Origin: Tanytarsus gracilentus
Lineage: Eukaryota > Arthropoda > Insecta > Diptera > Chironomidae
Direction: 5' to 3'
Length of the DNA stretch: 64,000 nucleotides
Assembly: GCA_038502055.1 (NCBI GenBank)
Contig: JAXRKN010000036.1
Location: forward strand, 2,914,001-2,978,000
In this document: in pieces, positions 11,472 through 23,422 of the stretch
How the letters are laid out: each line of letters begins with the position of its first letter
Numbering within the stretch: position 1 is the stretch's first letter
Notes under the pieces: model-generated
What the model was told of the DNA's origin: nothing
What the model saw: only the letters and a program-made list of their open reading frames with translations
The model's database searches: none
Program-made: the position numbers and the translations under genes

Positions 11472-11967
11472 ATTTAATTTTTAAAATTTTCAACTATAAT
11501 TTCATTTAGGGAAGTTAAAAATTCTTTTATGCTTTTTTCTATCATTATAAAAAATTCTCTATTTTTGAAAAAATTTAAATCTTTTTAGTTTTAAACTAAA
11601 TATCATTAGCATAAGTTGTTTATTATACAAATATTAATATTTAGTAATCTTCAGTGTGTAGAACAAAAAATCCTAAAAATGCCATCACGAAAAGTTTGCA
11701 CAAATCAAGATCAGAGGATCGATAAAGAAAATGTTTATGCGAGACTAGTTTTATTAATTATGACAATGCTGCAAAAAGCATTTGAAGCTCAATGATTACG
11801 AAATTGTATAACTTTTGTTATTGATTCGATTGTCAAACGGTTTAAATAAAAAATCTCTACTTGATGGCGAAATTTAATTTTTTTATTCCTTGATTTCAGA
11901 ATTTAATTCTTTCAAAGTTTATAACGGCTCGAAAAAATTTGAATTTTTTTAGTAGTTAACCGCCCCT
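11472..11967 (+). other. ATF4 3' untranslated region and left flank of the transposon
   Basis: The sequence is AT-rich with a plausible poly(A) signal AATAAA at 11845-11850. The left copy of the transposon target duplication, CCGCCCCT, is at 11960-11967. Confidence 0.5.
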
Positions 11968-12916
11968 CGAGGGGAAGACGAGAGCGCCGAATTGCCGAAT
12001 TGCCGAGTAAAATCCGAGTATGCCGAGTAAATAACCGCTTTGCCGAGAGTTTTGCCGAATTGCCGAGAAATTTTTTGACTTTGCCGAATTGCCGAGAAAT
12101 TTTTTGATTTTGCCGAGAGTTTTTTTGTTTTACCGAGAAATAAATTGCACAAAGAGAAAAAAATGAGAAAAGAGAAAATCTCTCAATCGGGTGAAATTTT
12201 TTAAGAATTCTCGGTCAGAGTGCTGATAAAAATTTATAAATAATTAATAATAAGATATACTTATGGAAACATCAAGCAAGCAGAAGCCAAGAGATGCGAG
12301 AATCTCTGAAGAAAACTCTCGAGCTAAGCGTATTAAGGAGTAATCAAGTTTAGATACTCAAACGCAAACAAAAAAAAGATGCAAGATTTTTGTATAACTC
12401 GTACTTCTTTCTCATGAACAAGCAAGTTGAATTTCTTCTCCATCCTACGTACAGAATTCGAATTGATGACACTTTTGAGGAACTTAATTGCAAGTGCTGG
12501 TATTCAAAAGAAGAGTACTCTGGGACTTTAAATGAAGAAATGATTGATTTTGATTCAAATACAGTTCCGCCCATTAATGCTTTATTACAACAACTAGAAA
12601 ACATTACGCCAACATAATAAAATTTCGTTTCATCTATATATTTTTTTGTTCGCACTTTCAACCGCTAAGATTTTAAAAAGTTCGTTAATGTGAACCGTTT
12701 TGCCGAATTCTCAACCGCTTTTGCCGAATTGCCGAGAAAAAAACCGCTTTTGCCGAACTTGCCGAGAGTTTTGCCGAATTGCCGAGAGTTTTGCCGGATT
12801 GCCTAGTGTTTTGCCGAGAATGCCTAATATTTTATGTAATTGCCGACAAAAATTTTTTTTTGCCTACTAATTTTTTAATTTGCATAAATCAATTCGGCGC
12901 TCTCGTCTTCCCCTCG
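11968..12916. mobile_element. Non-autonomous DNA transposon, 949 bp, with perfect 26-bp TIRs and 8-bp TSD
   Basis: Terminal inverted repeats at 11968-11993 and 12891-12916 are identical over 26 bp (outer end CGAGGGGAAGACGAGAGCGC). They are flanked by the direct repeat CCGCCCCT at 11960-11967 and 12917-12924, an 8-bp target-site duplication. Eight-base duplications are typical of hAT and P elements; the GC-rich target is more P-like, but I cannot assign the superfamily. Inside each end is a subterminal array of the 6-mer TGCCGA (about nine per side, mostly as TTGCCGAATTGCCGAG, same orientation at both ends), probably transposase-binding sites. The centre (about 12160-12690) lacks these repeats and encodes no transposase, so the element must move in trans. 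The perfect ends and duplication imply recent insertion. Confidence 0.9.
12263..12617 (+). other. Short open frames inside the transposon core
   Basis: Two small frames lie in the repeat-free core: METSSKQKPRDARISEENSR... from 12263 to a stop at about 12343, and a 75-codon frame at 12390-12617 (MYNSYFFLMNKQ...). Neither resembles a transposase. They could be a captured host fragment or the remains of a longer gene lost by internal deletion. I find no splice pair that joins them convincingly. Confidence 0.3.
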
Positions 12917-13023
12917 CCGCCCCTTAACAATCATTAATCATAACATTGAGTTTCATCATTTTTGTAAACATTGAAAGATTTTCGCGAATTTTAATTAAAT
13001 AAAAGAGAATTTAAATTTAAAGC

Positions 13024-13708
13024 ATGATGGATTATGAAGAGAGCGATGGTACGAAGATAGTTAAGGTGAAATCGAAAGAGGGCAAAATATTTGAAGCGAC
13101 TCTAGACCAATTAAAGATGTGCGGTAAGAAATTATTGAATGTTGATCTTTGACATGCGAATTAATTGCATTAAAATTTTTAAGCTACAATAACGGAAATG
13201 TTGGACACGTTGGGAGAATGTGATCTTATGGAGATTCCTCTGATGCAAGTTGAGTCATTGACGCTGGAAAAAATTATAAAATGGACAGATAAGTGGAAAA
13301 ACACACCACAGCCGACACTCGAAGAAATAAAAAACAAACAAGAAGAGAGCATTGATCCATGGAATGAAGAGTTTCTTAAAATGACATTAAATGATTTATA
13401 TGACTTGGTAAAAGGAAAATTTCATTTCATCATCAACAGTTTCATATTAAATTTATTTCTAGATACTGGCTTGCAATTATTTGGGACTTCCGGGCTTATT
13501 GTGGCTTACAACACGTGCAATTGCCTACATGATTAAAGGAAAAGATCCCGAGCAGATTCGAGAACTGTTTGGAATTGAAAACGACTGGACACCCGAAGAA
13601 TTTGAGAAAGTAATTTAATTAATTAATTCAAAATACTTAATTTAATTTACAAAATTTCAATTCAAGGTCCAACGAGAAAATTCTTACTGTGAGGAGTATC
13701 GAGATTAA
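13024..13708 (+). CDS. Skp1-like SCF ubiquitin-ligase adaptor (divergent)
   Basis: Exons 13024-13123, 13184-13407, 13463-13609 and 13667-13708 join in consistent phases to 170 residues, close to the usual Skp1 size of about 162. The N-terminal half is a BTB/POZ-like Skp1 fold (KVKSKEGKIFEATLDQLKMC). The C-terminus carries the F-box-binding helices: ILACNYLGLPGLLWLTTRAI, MIKGKDPEQIRELFGIENDW, TPEEFEKVQRENSYCEEYRD. The expected role is linking F-box proteins to Cul1. The middle is much more diverged than in canonical Skp1, so this is probably one of the extra insect Skp paralogs, not the housekeeping copy. Either Met codon (13024 or 13027) could start it. The transposon's right end lies about 110 bp upstream. 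Confidence 0.88.
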
Positions 13709-13863
13709 ATATTTCTAGAGTTTACTAAAATTATTGTTAATACAAAAAAAAATATTTTTAAAATAATCATTGATTTTTGTATTTTTTCCTCGGATGTTGC
13801 TATTTTTCAATGACAATTTTATAAACCATTTTTTTAGTGCGTGATAGAAATTTCATTTAAAAA

Positions 13864-15746
13864 ATGGAATTACTCCGAGTTATTCTCGTTAAAAGTGATT
13901 CGAAAGGTGATCGGCTGCTGTTTCGTTATCCCTACATTCAGCATCGAGGTGGCGATGAACTGGGGAACAGAAAGGATAAAAAGAAAAGTCCATATTCAAT
14001 AATTTTACTCGACGAAACTTCAAAACAAGATAATTCTATCGTTAGTCAGCTCCAGAGTGATGGAAACTATGAAAATGAATCAACAGCATTGTCCGACGAA
14101 GTGCTTTCGAACCTATTTGCATGCAAGCTAGAACTCGCCAACCAAAAATTTGAGCTAAAAATTAATGATATTCGTTATGTTAGTCATCCAGCGACAATGA
14201 CAGATAGCAAGAACTCATACATTCTCATAAACATCGTGTTTGCACTTCAAGCTCAATGTTCATACTCGATAGTAAAGTGCTATTATGAATTAAGCAAACG
14301 ACTCGGCCTTGGGCTTCTCTTTGAGGAGCGTAGGTGTAACTATTTGACAAAGGAAATGAGGACCATGCTTAAAATTCACGAGGACACGATATACGATCAT
14401 AAAAGTGAAAAAATATTCGATACAATTTTGCAAAAGTCGTCGCTTGCAAAGTGCCTTAAATCACTCTATCATGATCTTGTGTAAATATATTTTAACTTAA
14501 TGTCTCATAATTATTTAAATGTTTTTTTATGCAGCACGACAGGCCTTATCAATGTGTCAATTAACGAATCTGTTACTCTATGCTTTTGTCTCCCTCAAAA
14601 GGCTTGGAAATACCGATTTTCGGAGAGAAGTGCAAAGAACCAGTTTATTGATCCCGAATTGATTGTGAGAATTTTAATTAAGAAATTAATTAACTTGTTA
14701 GTAATAATTTTAAATAATTTTAGGATCGAGCAATTCAGTCTTTGAAACCCTATCATGGATTTCTCCTTCTCGTTGACCCTTCGGATCTTCTTCACTGTGT
14801 GCCACCGTCGTGTGGAAAAACGCTCCTTCAATTAATTGAGTGCTACAACCCGCTTAAATCATTACAAAGCATGGCGAGCGACTCGGAGCTCACTCTCGAT
14901 CAAGTTTATCAGTTGGTTTCAAATCTCGTCTATTGGGCGAAGGCAACAATTATTTATCCACTCTGCGAGACAAATGTTTATGTTATCAGTCCCGATGCTC
15001 CAATTCACTCAACTTCGCCTTTAATGGAGAAATTTTCAAATAAATTTCCTGGAATGTCTTTAATTGAGGTGATCAGTGACTTTAGTCTACCCACATCGAT
15101 TGGACATCTCACGACACCTCTTCAGCATCCATCGAGACAGGGACGATTAGCTCAAATGGTTCTTTGGATGCTTCAACATCATCTACTCATGCAACTTCAC
15201 ACCTACGTTCAATTTATGCCCAGCTATGAGAAACTAATCAATTCAAATGACACGCCTGGACTCTCTTTATCGGATTTCGGTGTGTCACCGGCCAAGCAAC
15301 AGGCACTAATGCAATCACCTCAAAAATCTCCAACTATGAGCGATCCACTGGATGTTCCTAATGCAACTGTCAACGGCTATCCTTCAAATTCATTTCCACA
15401 AGTCGCAAGCTCGAGTCACAAATCAATGGGCAGTCACTTTGGCACTTTTGACGAAAACGATGATTGTTTGAGCTCAATGGACGAAGAGGAAAAATTCAAT
15501 CAGCTTTTAAGCTCATTTTCGGAAAGTGATAAGCAAGCGATATTAAAAATTCCAGCCAGCTCCAATTACGAGGATCTCAATTTAATGGTTCGCTTGAAGC
15601 AAAGCGGTTATTTTCAAGGTGAACATCATTTGGAGGAAATCATGTTTTATGAGAATTTAAGAAGGTCACAATTGCTGCAGTTGCTCGACAAGTTTCGAGA
15701 AGTTCTAATTCTGTATGAGACGGAAGATCCATGTACTGTATTTTAA
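13864..15746 (+). CDS. Nprl3: GATOR1 complex subunit Nprl3
   Basis: Exons 13864-14480, 14535-14664 and 14724-15746 join to 589 residues, near the 569 of the human protein. The longin-type N-terminus shows LLRVILVKSDSKGDRLLFRY. It is followed by the family's LSNLFACKLELANQKFELKI, the C-terminal SIGHLTTPLQHPSRQGRLAQ block and the end YFQGEHHLEEIMFYENLRRS. With Nprl2 and Iml1 it forms the GAP for Rag GTPases that restrains TORC1 at the lysosome when amino acids are scarce. A Ser-rich loop (around 15270-15440) separates the two conserved halves, as in other insects. Its poly(A) signal (AATAAA at 15862-15867) is only 20 bp before the next gene's start codon. Confidence 0.95.
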
Positions 15747-15886
15747 ATTCAAAAAAATACTCTAAAAGCATCACTAACAGAGGATTATATTTTGATGATG
15801 ATCAAGGTCGCATAGTCATCACATGTTTATTTTTTTGTGTAGACGACTAGCATAAATTTTAAATAAAATAAAACCATCATATAGCC

Positions 15887-16533
15887 ATGAGTCAATCAAA
15901 TCTCGAACGAATTCTTTTATTTAGTGGTAAGAGAAAGAGTGGAAAAGATTTCATAACCGATAAGTTGCTGATAAAGTAAGTAAACTGTAAAAAGTGCATT
16001 ATGTGTGTCAATGAACTTCCTACAAAAAAAAATAACAAGCATTCTTATCGATATTTAGATTGGGAAGTGAAAATGCCGAAATAATTCGAATTTCTGAGCC
16101 GATAAAATCTTTTTGGGCGAAAGAAAGGAATTTAGATCTCGAGCAGTTGCTGAGCGATGGAGCTTACAAAGAGAAATACCGAAAAGAGATGATCGATTGG
16201 AGCGATGAGATGAGGTCAAAAGATTTTGGTGTTTTCTGCCGTGAGGCGTCAAAAAATATTTCAAAGTCAACCGTCATCGTGTCTGACATCCGTCGAAAGA
16301 CCGACATTAAATATTTTCGCGAAACCTTTGGCAGTAAAGTTCATCTGATTCGGATAAAGTGTGACGATTCTGTGAGAGAGCAACGAGGATGGAAATTTCA
16401 GGAGGGCGTCGATGATATTCAGTCAGAGTGTGGCTTAGATGACTGGACTGATTGGGATTTGGTTATTGAAAATTGTGGTGAAAGAGATGCCGAGGAGATT
16501 TTGAGTGAAATTGTTGAAAAATTTATTAATTAA
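15887..16533 (+). CDS. Pmvk: Phosphomevalonate kinase (animal type)
   Basis: Exons 15887-15975 and 16059-16533 join in phase 2 to 187 residues, the typical animal length. The ATP-binding loop is FSGKRKSGKDFITDKL, spanning the first exon. Downstream are RISEPIKSFWAKE, YKEKYRKEMIDWSDEMR and VSDIRRKTDIKYFRE, all characteristic of the animal PMVK family, a nucleoside-kinase-like fold unrelated to the GHMP enzymes of yeast and plants. It converts mevalonate-5-phosphate to the diphosphate. In insects this feeds juvenile hormone, dolichol and ubiquinone synthesis rather than sterols. Its start is 140 bp after the Nprl3 stop on the same strand. Confidence 0.95.
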
Positions 16534-17978
16534 TGTATTAATTTATTTATTGGGAAAAAGGAATTCACGGGTTACTAAATTAAAGAAGTCTCAAAGATTT
16601 GTATTAAAATACTAAAAATGTCTTTTTATTTTATTATTCAATAATCCATTTTACTCATTATCCAATTTCTAATTTATGATGTGGCTCATAAAAAATAATT
16701 AATTATTTTTAAATTTCTAATAATAATTGAATGTATAAAATTATAATAGAGCGAAAAAAGAAAAAAAAACTATCGTAATAATACGCGAGCATGATTCATC
16801 TCAATTGTTGCTCATGCCTTCATCATCATATATAAATACAGTTTTGGTAAAATAAAAGAGTAAGAAGAAAATGTTTAAGTGAAATGAAGAAATTTCCACA
16901 AAAGGAATGAATTAGTCGATCTATTGATTTCCAGCAATTACTACTGTGGAGAACACTCATGTGTGTACATTAACTATTGTGTGGATTATCATTATAACAA
17001 TATATCATTTTTTTTGGAAGACAATTTCTTTATGTTTAAAGAAAATTTTCTCTGTTATATTCCCACACACAAGTGTCTTAATAATTTTTCTATAAGGCAA
17101 TTTTTAATGTGTCTTTTAGCAATGCCGAAATGAAATTCACGCACCAAAAACAAAGAATTATGGGAGGCGAAAAAAAAGAGTTATAAATGCTTCGTTTAAA
17201 ATGGAAATGCGCTTGAATGGTAGTCTCGGACGGAAATGATGTGTGTTTGAAAATATAACAAAACAATGGAATGGACAATTATTCATCACAAGTTGCTAAT
17301 TTTTTTTCTCGTACAAGTTTTTAAAATTTAAAATTTTAGAATTGTGTAAAGGCCTCAAGGGTTATAATTTTTAATGTTTTATGATCGTCCACGAAAATTT
17401 GCTCTAATCATATGGACGACCAAGTTTTTCCTTTATACCTAGTTAGGTTTTTTTTGCTGATAGAAATATCAAAGCGCAATATACAGTCATTATGAATTAT
17501 TCATTTAAGTACAACAAGAAGTACAAAAACTTTTACAATATTTAAATCTTTTTTTTTCTAAATGTATATGGGAGGAATGTTTGTGTTCAATATATTGTCG
17601 TCGCAATTAATAGAGATTGAGATTAAAGAAAAAAAAATTATAAAGAAAAAAACCTCTTTTTCGAGAATTAAATTTTAAATTCACAAAATACTTTTCATGT
17701 TTGATGCAAAACAAAATTAATACGAAAAAAATGATTAATCATAAATTTCTCCGAAAAAGAAAGAATACTTAAAACATTAATTATGAATACACGATATATA
17801 ATGCTTTAAAACATAAAGATAATTTATGAGTGTGTGTGTATGTGTGTATGAAAATTAATTAACGTAATAGCGCCGAATTGAACTTAAATTATTTAAGTCT
17901 CGATCACTTACCCATCTATGATTATCATATTTATAATCTGCTGCCTGCGTTGTTAGCTCATGCTCGTTCGCTCGTTTC
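16534..17978. other. Non-coding gap between Pmvk and par-6
   Basis: It is strongly AT-rich, with a TG-rich simple repeat near 17829-17850 and many homopolymer runs. Because both neighbouring genes end here, it is most likely two 3' UTRs, with a long one for par-6. I see no RNA gene or convincing reading frame. Confidence 0.45.
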
Positions 17979-19215
17979 TTATAAATGTAAAACTCCATTT
18001 TGATTTACCACCAAATTATTCTCCTCCAAGTTGCCAATGCCCGTTGTTAGGTCGACTACCTCGTCTTGATCCTCGTGATCATTTTCATCCGATGTGTTTG
18101 TGTTGTTTGTGTGATGTGATTGATGGGAGCCCGACGAGAGTTGGCTATTGCGCGAAAATGAACCACGTCTTGGCGTTGCGAGAGTTCGCTGATTTGCGGG
18201 CTTTACGGTTATGATTAGATTTGAGCTGTTTGCCACCATCATGTCAGTGACCTAATTGAGAGAAAAGTGATAACATTTGTTACTGTTTAAATTTCTTTTC
18301 AACATACCTGATCCAGTGTTTTTCCATGCACTTCAATTCCGTTGACTTCGAGGACCTCATCGTTGACTGCCAGTAAGCCCGTTGATTCAGCGAGACCGCC
18401 TGGCACGAGACGCGATATAAAGATTCCCGGTTGCTTCTCAATTCCATTCGCTGTCACTTTCACGGAAGTTCCGTCGCGAATATAAAATCCTAATGGCTTA
18501 TCACTTCCATGTTTGAGTAAGCGAACGCGACGGCACGTTTCCGGAACAATGTCAACATCAATAATTTGCGAAACCTTTAAATGAATAATAAAAACTAGTC
18601 AGTTGCTTACTTGCGAATGTATTCGTGATTCATCATGCAACAATTCATGATTTGTTTAACATCTCCTCTCTCGCTCATATATCAATTTAAAAGTCGTAAA
18701 ATCGCTCACCTGACGAAAATCGTGCGGATTTGAAATGGCCAATGTTTTAGACTTTACAGGCGTCTGACCCAGTAGACTGCTAATAAGATTTTTCGGTCTC
18801 AATGTTCCATATCCCATGGTGTCTTCGAAACTATCGCCCTTCTTCTGCACGATGAGTCGGAGCAGTGGTCGTGCGATGGTTAGTGCACGATGAAAATTAT
18901 CGTCATTGTTTATCGGCAACAGATCATTATCTCGTGGATCAATGTAGGAAATGAGGAAGGAAACGCCACTAAGCTTGTGGGTGCGTTCTATAGTTGAGTA
19001 GAACTCGTCAAAAGTATGCACCGTTTCTGGATGTCTCTTTATTGACCATCGTCTGAACTCGGCGTCGAACTGGAAGTGCATTAAAATGTTTCATTAGACT
19101 CGCTCGAGTCACGCAAATTACTCGCACGCGACATTACCTTTGATTTTATCTCAATTAATGAGCTCTCAACATGAGAATTGGCTGATTGCTTCTGAACAAA
19201 TTTATTTTTCGACAT
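17979..19215 (-). CDS. par-6: Cell polarity protein Par-6
   Basis: Exons (minus) 19215-19138, 19069-18710, 18574-18308 and 18251-17979, all phase 0, give 325 residues. Domains in order: PB1 (about 20-105; KFDAEFRRWSIKRH and the acidic YIDPRDNDLLPINNDDNF loop) for binding aPKC; a half-CRIB (ISNPHDFRQVSQIIDVD) for Cdc42-GTP, split by the second intron; and one PDZ (about 165-250; KPLGFYIRDGTSVKV, VPGGLAESTGLLAVNDEVLE). The C-terminal tail is Asn/Ser/His-rich and short. Par-6 brings aPKC and Par-3 together at the apical cortex of epithelia and neuroblasts. The start in exon 1 (MSKNKFVQKQ) restores the conserved N-terminus. Confidence 0.97.
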
Positions 19216-19631
19216 TTCTCACTATAAAATCTTCAAACTTTATAAACTTAACACATCAAATACTAAACTGTTACTCTAATGTTGCATAATCAACTTCTTA
19301 ATTAGCGATTTAAAGGATGAAAATGCGCAAAAAAACATAAAATATTCAACTTTAGCGACTTCTTTTCGATGTGAAGCAGGGTTCGACTGATTGAGTGCGA
19401 AGGGGCGCGCAACAGTTGTTTATTTATTTATTTTTGAACTTTATCAAATTTAACGAACTTTTTTTATTCAAAATTTAAAAGACACATTAATTATTAAATC
19501 AGTTAATTTTTATTAAGCCTATAATTTTTTTTAAAAAAAACGATCAGATATTACATGCAGGGGATAAAATTAATAAATTTAGAATAATTAATAGATTATT
19601 ATCGTTATGCTCCGAGCACATATATATATGT
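19216..19631. other. Gap between par-6 and aph-1
   Basis: This holds the par-6 promoter and leader on the right of that gene and the 3' end of aph-1. A TATATATATG run lies at about 19620 next to the aph-1 stop. Nothing else is recognised. Confidence 0.4.
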
Positions 19632-20427
19632 TCACTGTTGATGCACGCCGCTCAGACAGTGCTTCAATTTGGCAACGGTTCCGCCGAGAATGTGGTAAGC
19701 ATAAAGCATAGTTATAATCACATTTGTCACACTTAGCGTTATTGTAAACCAATACAGTTCACTCGAATTGAAGAATGTTATGCAGGAAAAGATCAAATGA
19801 CTCACAACAACATAAATTATCTGCTTTATGTTGCGATCTTTGAGTCCGTTGAAGAAAATAACGTTCCAGAATGTGTGTAGGAGGATGATGCAGAGTGCGA
19901 ATGTGGCACTGGTGATGAAAAAGACGTTACTTCCACTGCTCATGCCCATAGTTCCCGGGCCAATAGCATCGGCAAGCACATTCACGCTTTGAAAGAGTCC
20001 AGAAATAATTCCAAAACCCAAACCCGACACGTATGACATTATTGCTTTGTTATGGATTACGAGAGAATTTCCGGCCAACTCCTCTAGTCCAGCACTAGTC
20101 TTGTCCAATAACTTATAGACTACAAATCGAAATCCTTCCTACAAAAATAATACAGCCGGATGATAAAAAAAAGAAGCACAAAGAAATTGAGTGATAAAGC
20201 CATACCTGAATGAATACCGATACTATAACGCCAAACAATAGAAATTCTCTCAGTGGAATGAGAATGAACCATATTAGAGATGAGATCAACAGTGCCAGGA
20301 GCCAGATAAACGATGAAAATATGAGCAGAATAATCTTTATCGAATCATCTGTTATTGTGAAGCAGAACATAGCCAATGCTGGTCCGAATGCTATCGCTGC
20401 ACTTCCAATGAACTCGGATGCAGTCAT
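19632..20427 (-). CDS. aph-1: Gamma-secretase subunit Aph-1
   Basis: Exons (minus) 20427-20206 and 20138-19632, phase 0, give 242 residues with about seven hydrophobic membrane segments, as in the family (fly about 238). Recognisable blocks are FGPALAMF, IPLREFLLFGVIVSV, EGFRFVVYKLL and the GxxxG-containing SYVSGLGFGIISGLFQSVN. That last helix carries the conserved glycines needed for assembly with Pen-2 and presenilin. It is the scaffold of gamma-secretase, which cleaves Notch and other type I proteins. It lies in tandem with par-6 on the minus strand and head-to-head with Cdc5. Confidence 0.97.
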
Positions 20428-20868
20428 TTTTGAATTTTTAAGTCTTTTAACACCACAAAGTTTACGAACTCATAGGAAAAAGATTAAATTTTAAAATTTA
20501 ATAAAGTGAGTCACTCAGTAAAAAGTTTATATTTTTTTCGCGTCTTTTCTGCTTCTTTTTAAGGGGGTTGACAAATGGGTAATTTGAAAATTATTTTATT
20601 AAATTTTCGTAAATACCTTTTAATTTGAAAATTTATATCTATAGATGCTTTATTTATACAAAATTGCTTTATTTTTTTAATCTCAAAAATTAATGAAATA
20701 AAAATAAAAATTACAAATTTAAAAATTGTTGACCGCACTTGCCATCCCCTTGTAAAAACATTGAATTTTTCCGACTCTGAAAAATAAAAAATTAATTTCT
20801 TTTAAATAACAATAAAGGACAGCATAGAAATTTAATTAAAGTACCATAAATCACACATAAAAGTCATC
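20428..20868. promoter_or_regulatory. Shared promoter interval of aph-1 and Cdc5
   Basis: The two start codons diverge across 440 bp of AT-rich DNA. I see no dominant motif; promoter function is inferred from position only. Confidence 0.35.
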
Positions 20869-23388
20869 ATGCCTCGTATTATGATAAAGGGAGGTGTTTG
20901 GAGAAACACCGAGGTGAGTTTTTTTCGTTAATCGTTTGAAATTGAATTTGTAAAATAAATTTTCAACAGGATGAAATCCTCAAAGCGGCGGTAATGAAAT
21001 ATGGCAAAAATCAGTGGTCAAGAATTGCGTCGCTGCTCCATCGTAAGAGTGCCAAGCAATGTAAGGCGAGATGGTATGAGTGGTTAGATCCGTCGATCAA
21101 AAAAACAGAATGGTCTCGCGAGGAAGATGAAAAATTGCTGCATTTAGCTAAGCTTATGCCGACACAATGGCGAACTATTGCACCAATCATCGGAAGAACT
21201 GCTGCTCAGTGTCTCGAGAGATATGAATATCTTCTGGATCAAGCGCAGAGAAAGGAAGAAGGTGAAGAGAACCTCGATGATCCTCGAAAATTGAAACCCG
21301 GCGAAATTGATCCGAATCCAGAAATTAAACCAGCACGTCCTGATCCAAAGGACATGGACGAGGATGAACTTGAGATGCTTAGTGAGGCGCGTGCTCGTTT
21401 GGCAAACACTCAGGGCAAGAAGGCAAAGAGAAAGGCGCGCGAGAAGCAGTTAGAGGAAGCTCGTAGATTGGCAGCACTTCAGAAACGTCGTGAATTGAGA
21501 GCTGCCGGTATTGGCGTTGGAAATCGCAAGAGAAAATTAAAAGGAATTGACTACAATGCGGAGGTTCCATTTGAGAAGCAACCAGCTAAGGGTTTCTACG
21601 ACACTTCAGGTGAATTTGTTGTGCCGATCGCTGCCGATTTCTCTAAGCTACGTCAGCAAAATCTCGATGGTGAATTGCGATCGGAGAAGGAAGCTCGTGA
21701 ACGCAAAAAGGACAAAGATAAATTGAAGAAGCGCGAAAGTGACTTGCCATTGGCGATGTTGCAAAATCAAGAGCCAGAAAGAAAGCGATCGAAGCTTGTC
21801 TTGCCTGAGCCACAAATTACCGATCAAGAACTTCAGCAGGTCGTTAAACTCGGAAGAGCTAGTGAAATGGCCAAGGAAGTGGCATCGGAAAGTGGAATTG
21901 AGACAACCGATGCATTGCTGGCTGATTACAGCATAACTCCACAAGTTTCGGCCACGCCAAGAACTCCAGCTCCAATTACAGATCGCATTATGCAAGAAGC
22001 TCAAAATGTTATGGCATTGACTCACGTTGAAACGCCACTAAAAGGAGGCATGAACACTCCATTGACTCAAACTGACTTTAGCAGTGCAATGCCCCAATCA
22101 TTAACTGTTGCCACTCCAAATACTGTCATTTCAACTCCATTCAGACAGGGAAAGGGTGATGGCGGCGGAAGTACACCAGGAAATTTTGCAACTCCAGCCG
22201 CGAGTGTTCGTGGAGGAAATGCTGGCAATTTTACACCGGCTAGTGTTCGTGATAAATTGAACATTAATCCAGAGGACTCGATGAGTGTTACTGAAACACC
22301 GGCTGGATTTAAAAACTATCAGCGTCAAGTGAAATCATCGTTGCGAGAAGGCTTAGCCTCACTTCCGACACCCAAAAATGACTATGAAATTGTCGTGCCC
22401 GATGAAGAGCAGGAAGATGACACTTTAGAATCGGCTGAAATGAGTGTTGAAGATCAGGCCGACATTAACGCTAAGCGCATTGAAGCTGAAAAGGAGCGTA
22501 AACGTCAGGCAATGTTGTTGCGATCGCAAGTAATTCAAAGAGAGTATCCACGACCTCTCGATATCAATATGAGCATGTTACGTCCATTGAATGACATGCA
22601 AGGATTGACTGAGTTGCAAAAAGCTGAAGAGCTCATTAAGCAAGAAATGATTACGATGTTAAACTACGATAATCTCAATGATCCAGTCGTCGGCAGTAAT
22701 CAAGCACCACAGAAGAAACAGCAGCTGGTTAGCTACCTTGACTCGCATCCATACTACAATGTTTCGATTGAAGAACGTGAGAGAGCCACCGAAATGTTGA
22801 AACGAGAAATGCACGTGGTCAAAAATGGAATGGCACATGGTGATTTATCGCAAGAAAGCTACACACAAGTATGGCAAGAGTGTCTCAGTCAAGTCCTCTA
22901 TTTGCCATCTCAAAATCGTTACACACGCGCGAGTCTTGCAAGCAAAAAAGACCGTATTGAATCGTGCGAAAAAAGATTGGAACAAAATCGCAAACACATG
23001 GCGAAGGAGGCCAAAAAGTGCAGTAAATTGGAGAAGAAATTAAAGACACTACTTGGTGGATATCAAGCACGTTCACACTCTTTAATCAAGCAACTTCAGG
23101 AGACGTATGAACAGATTGAGCAAAATTATCTCTCACTGTCGACATTTAAGTTCTTAGAGAAGCTCGAGACGACTGCAATTCCAAAGAGACTTGAGGTAAA
23201 TTTTATTGATAATTTTAAAACATTGAATTATATCAAGTTATCTTTATTAGTCTCTGACAGAGGACGTAACTCGTCAAACGGAACGCGAAAAGCATTTACA
23301 AAAGCGCTATGCCGAGTTAATGGAAGAGCTTAAGGAGTTGAGTCAACAGAACGGTGTCGCTTACACGAATGGAAATGCTCAGGAGTAG
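20869..23388 (+). CDS. Cdc5: Pre-mRNA splicing factor Cdc5 (CDC5L)
   Basis: Exons 20869-20913, 20970-23195 and 23251-23388 give 802 residues, the same length as human CDC5L. The N-terminus starts MPRIMIKGGVWRNTE and contains two Myb repeats (KYGKNQWSRIASLL..., MPTQWRTIAPIIGRTAAQCL). A basic nuclear region follows (KKAKRKAREKQLEEARRLAA and GIGVGNRKRKLKGIDYN), then Thr-Pro repeats in the middle (ATPAASVRGG, TPLKGGMNTPL). The C-terminal helical part binds PRL1/Prp19. It is a core member of the Prp19 (NineTeen) complex that activates the spliceosome. It is tail-to-tail with APC2, with only 34 bp between stop codons. Confidence 0.98.
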
Positions 23389-23422
23389 TTTGATAAATTT
23401 CATAAAATACGAAATAAAATTT

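Noticed and set aside
17829..17850. TG-rich run as a possible regulatory element
   Set aside because: It is an ordinary microsatellite in a likely 3' UTR, with no further structure.
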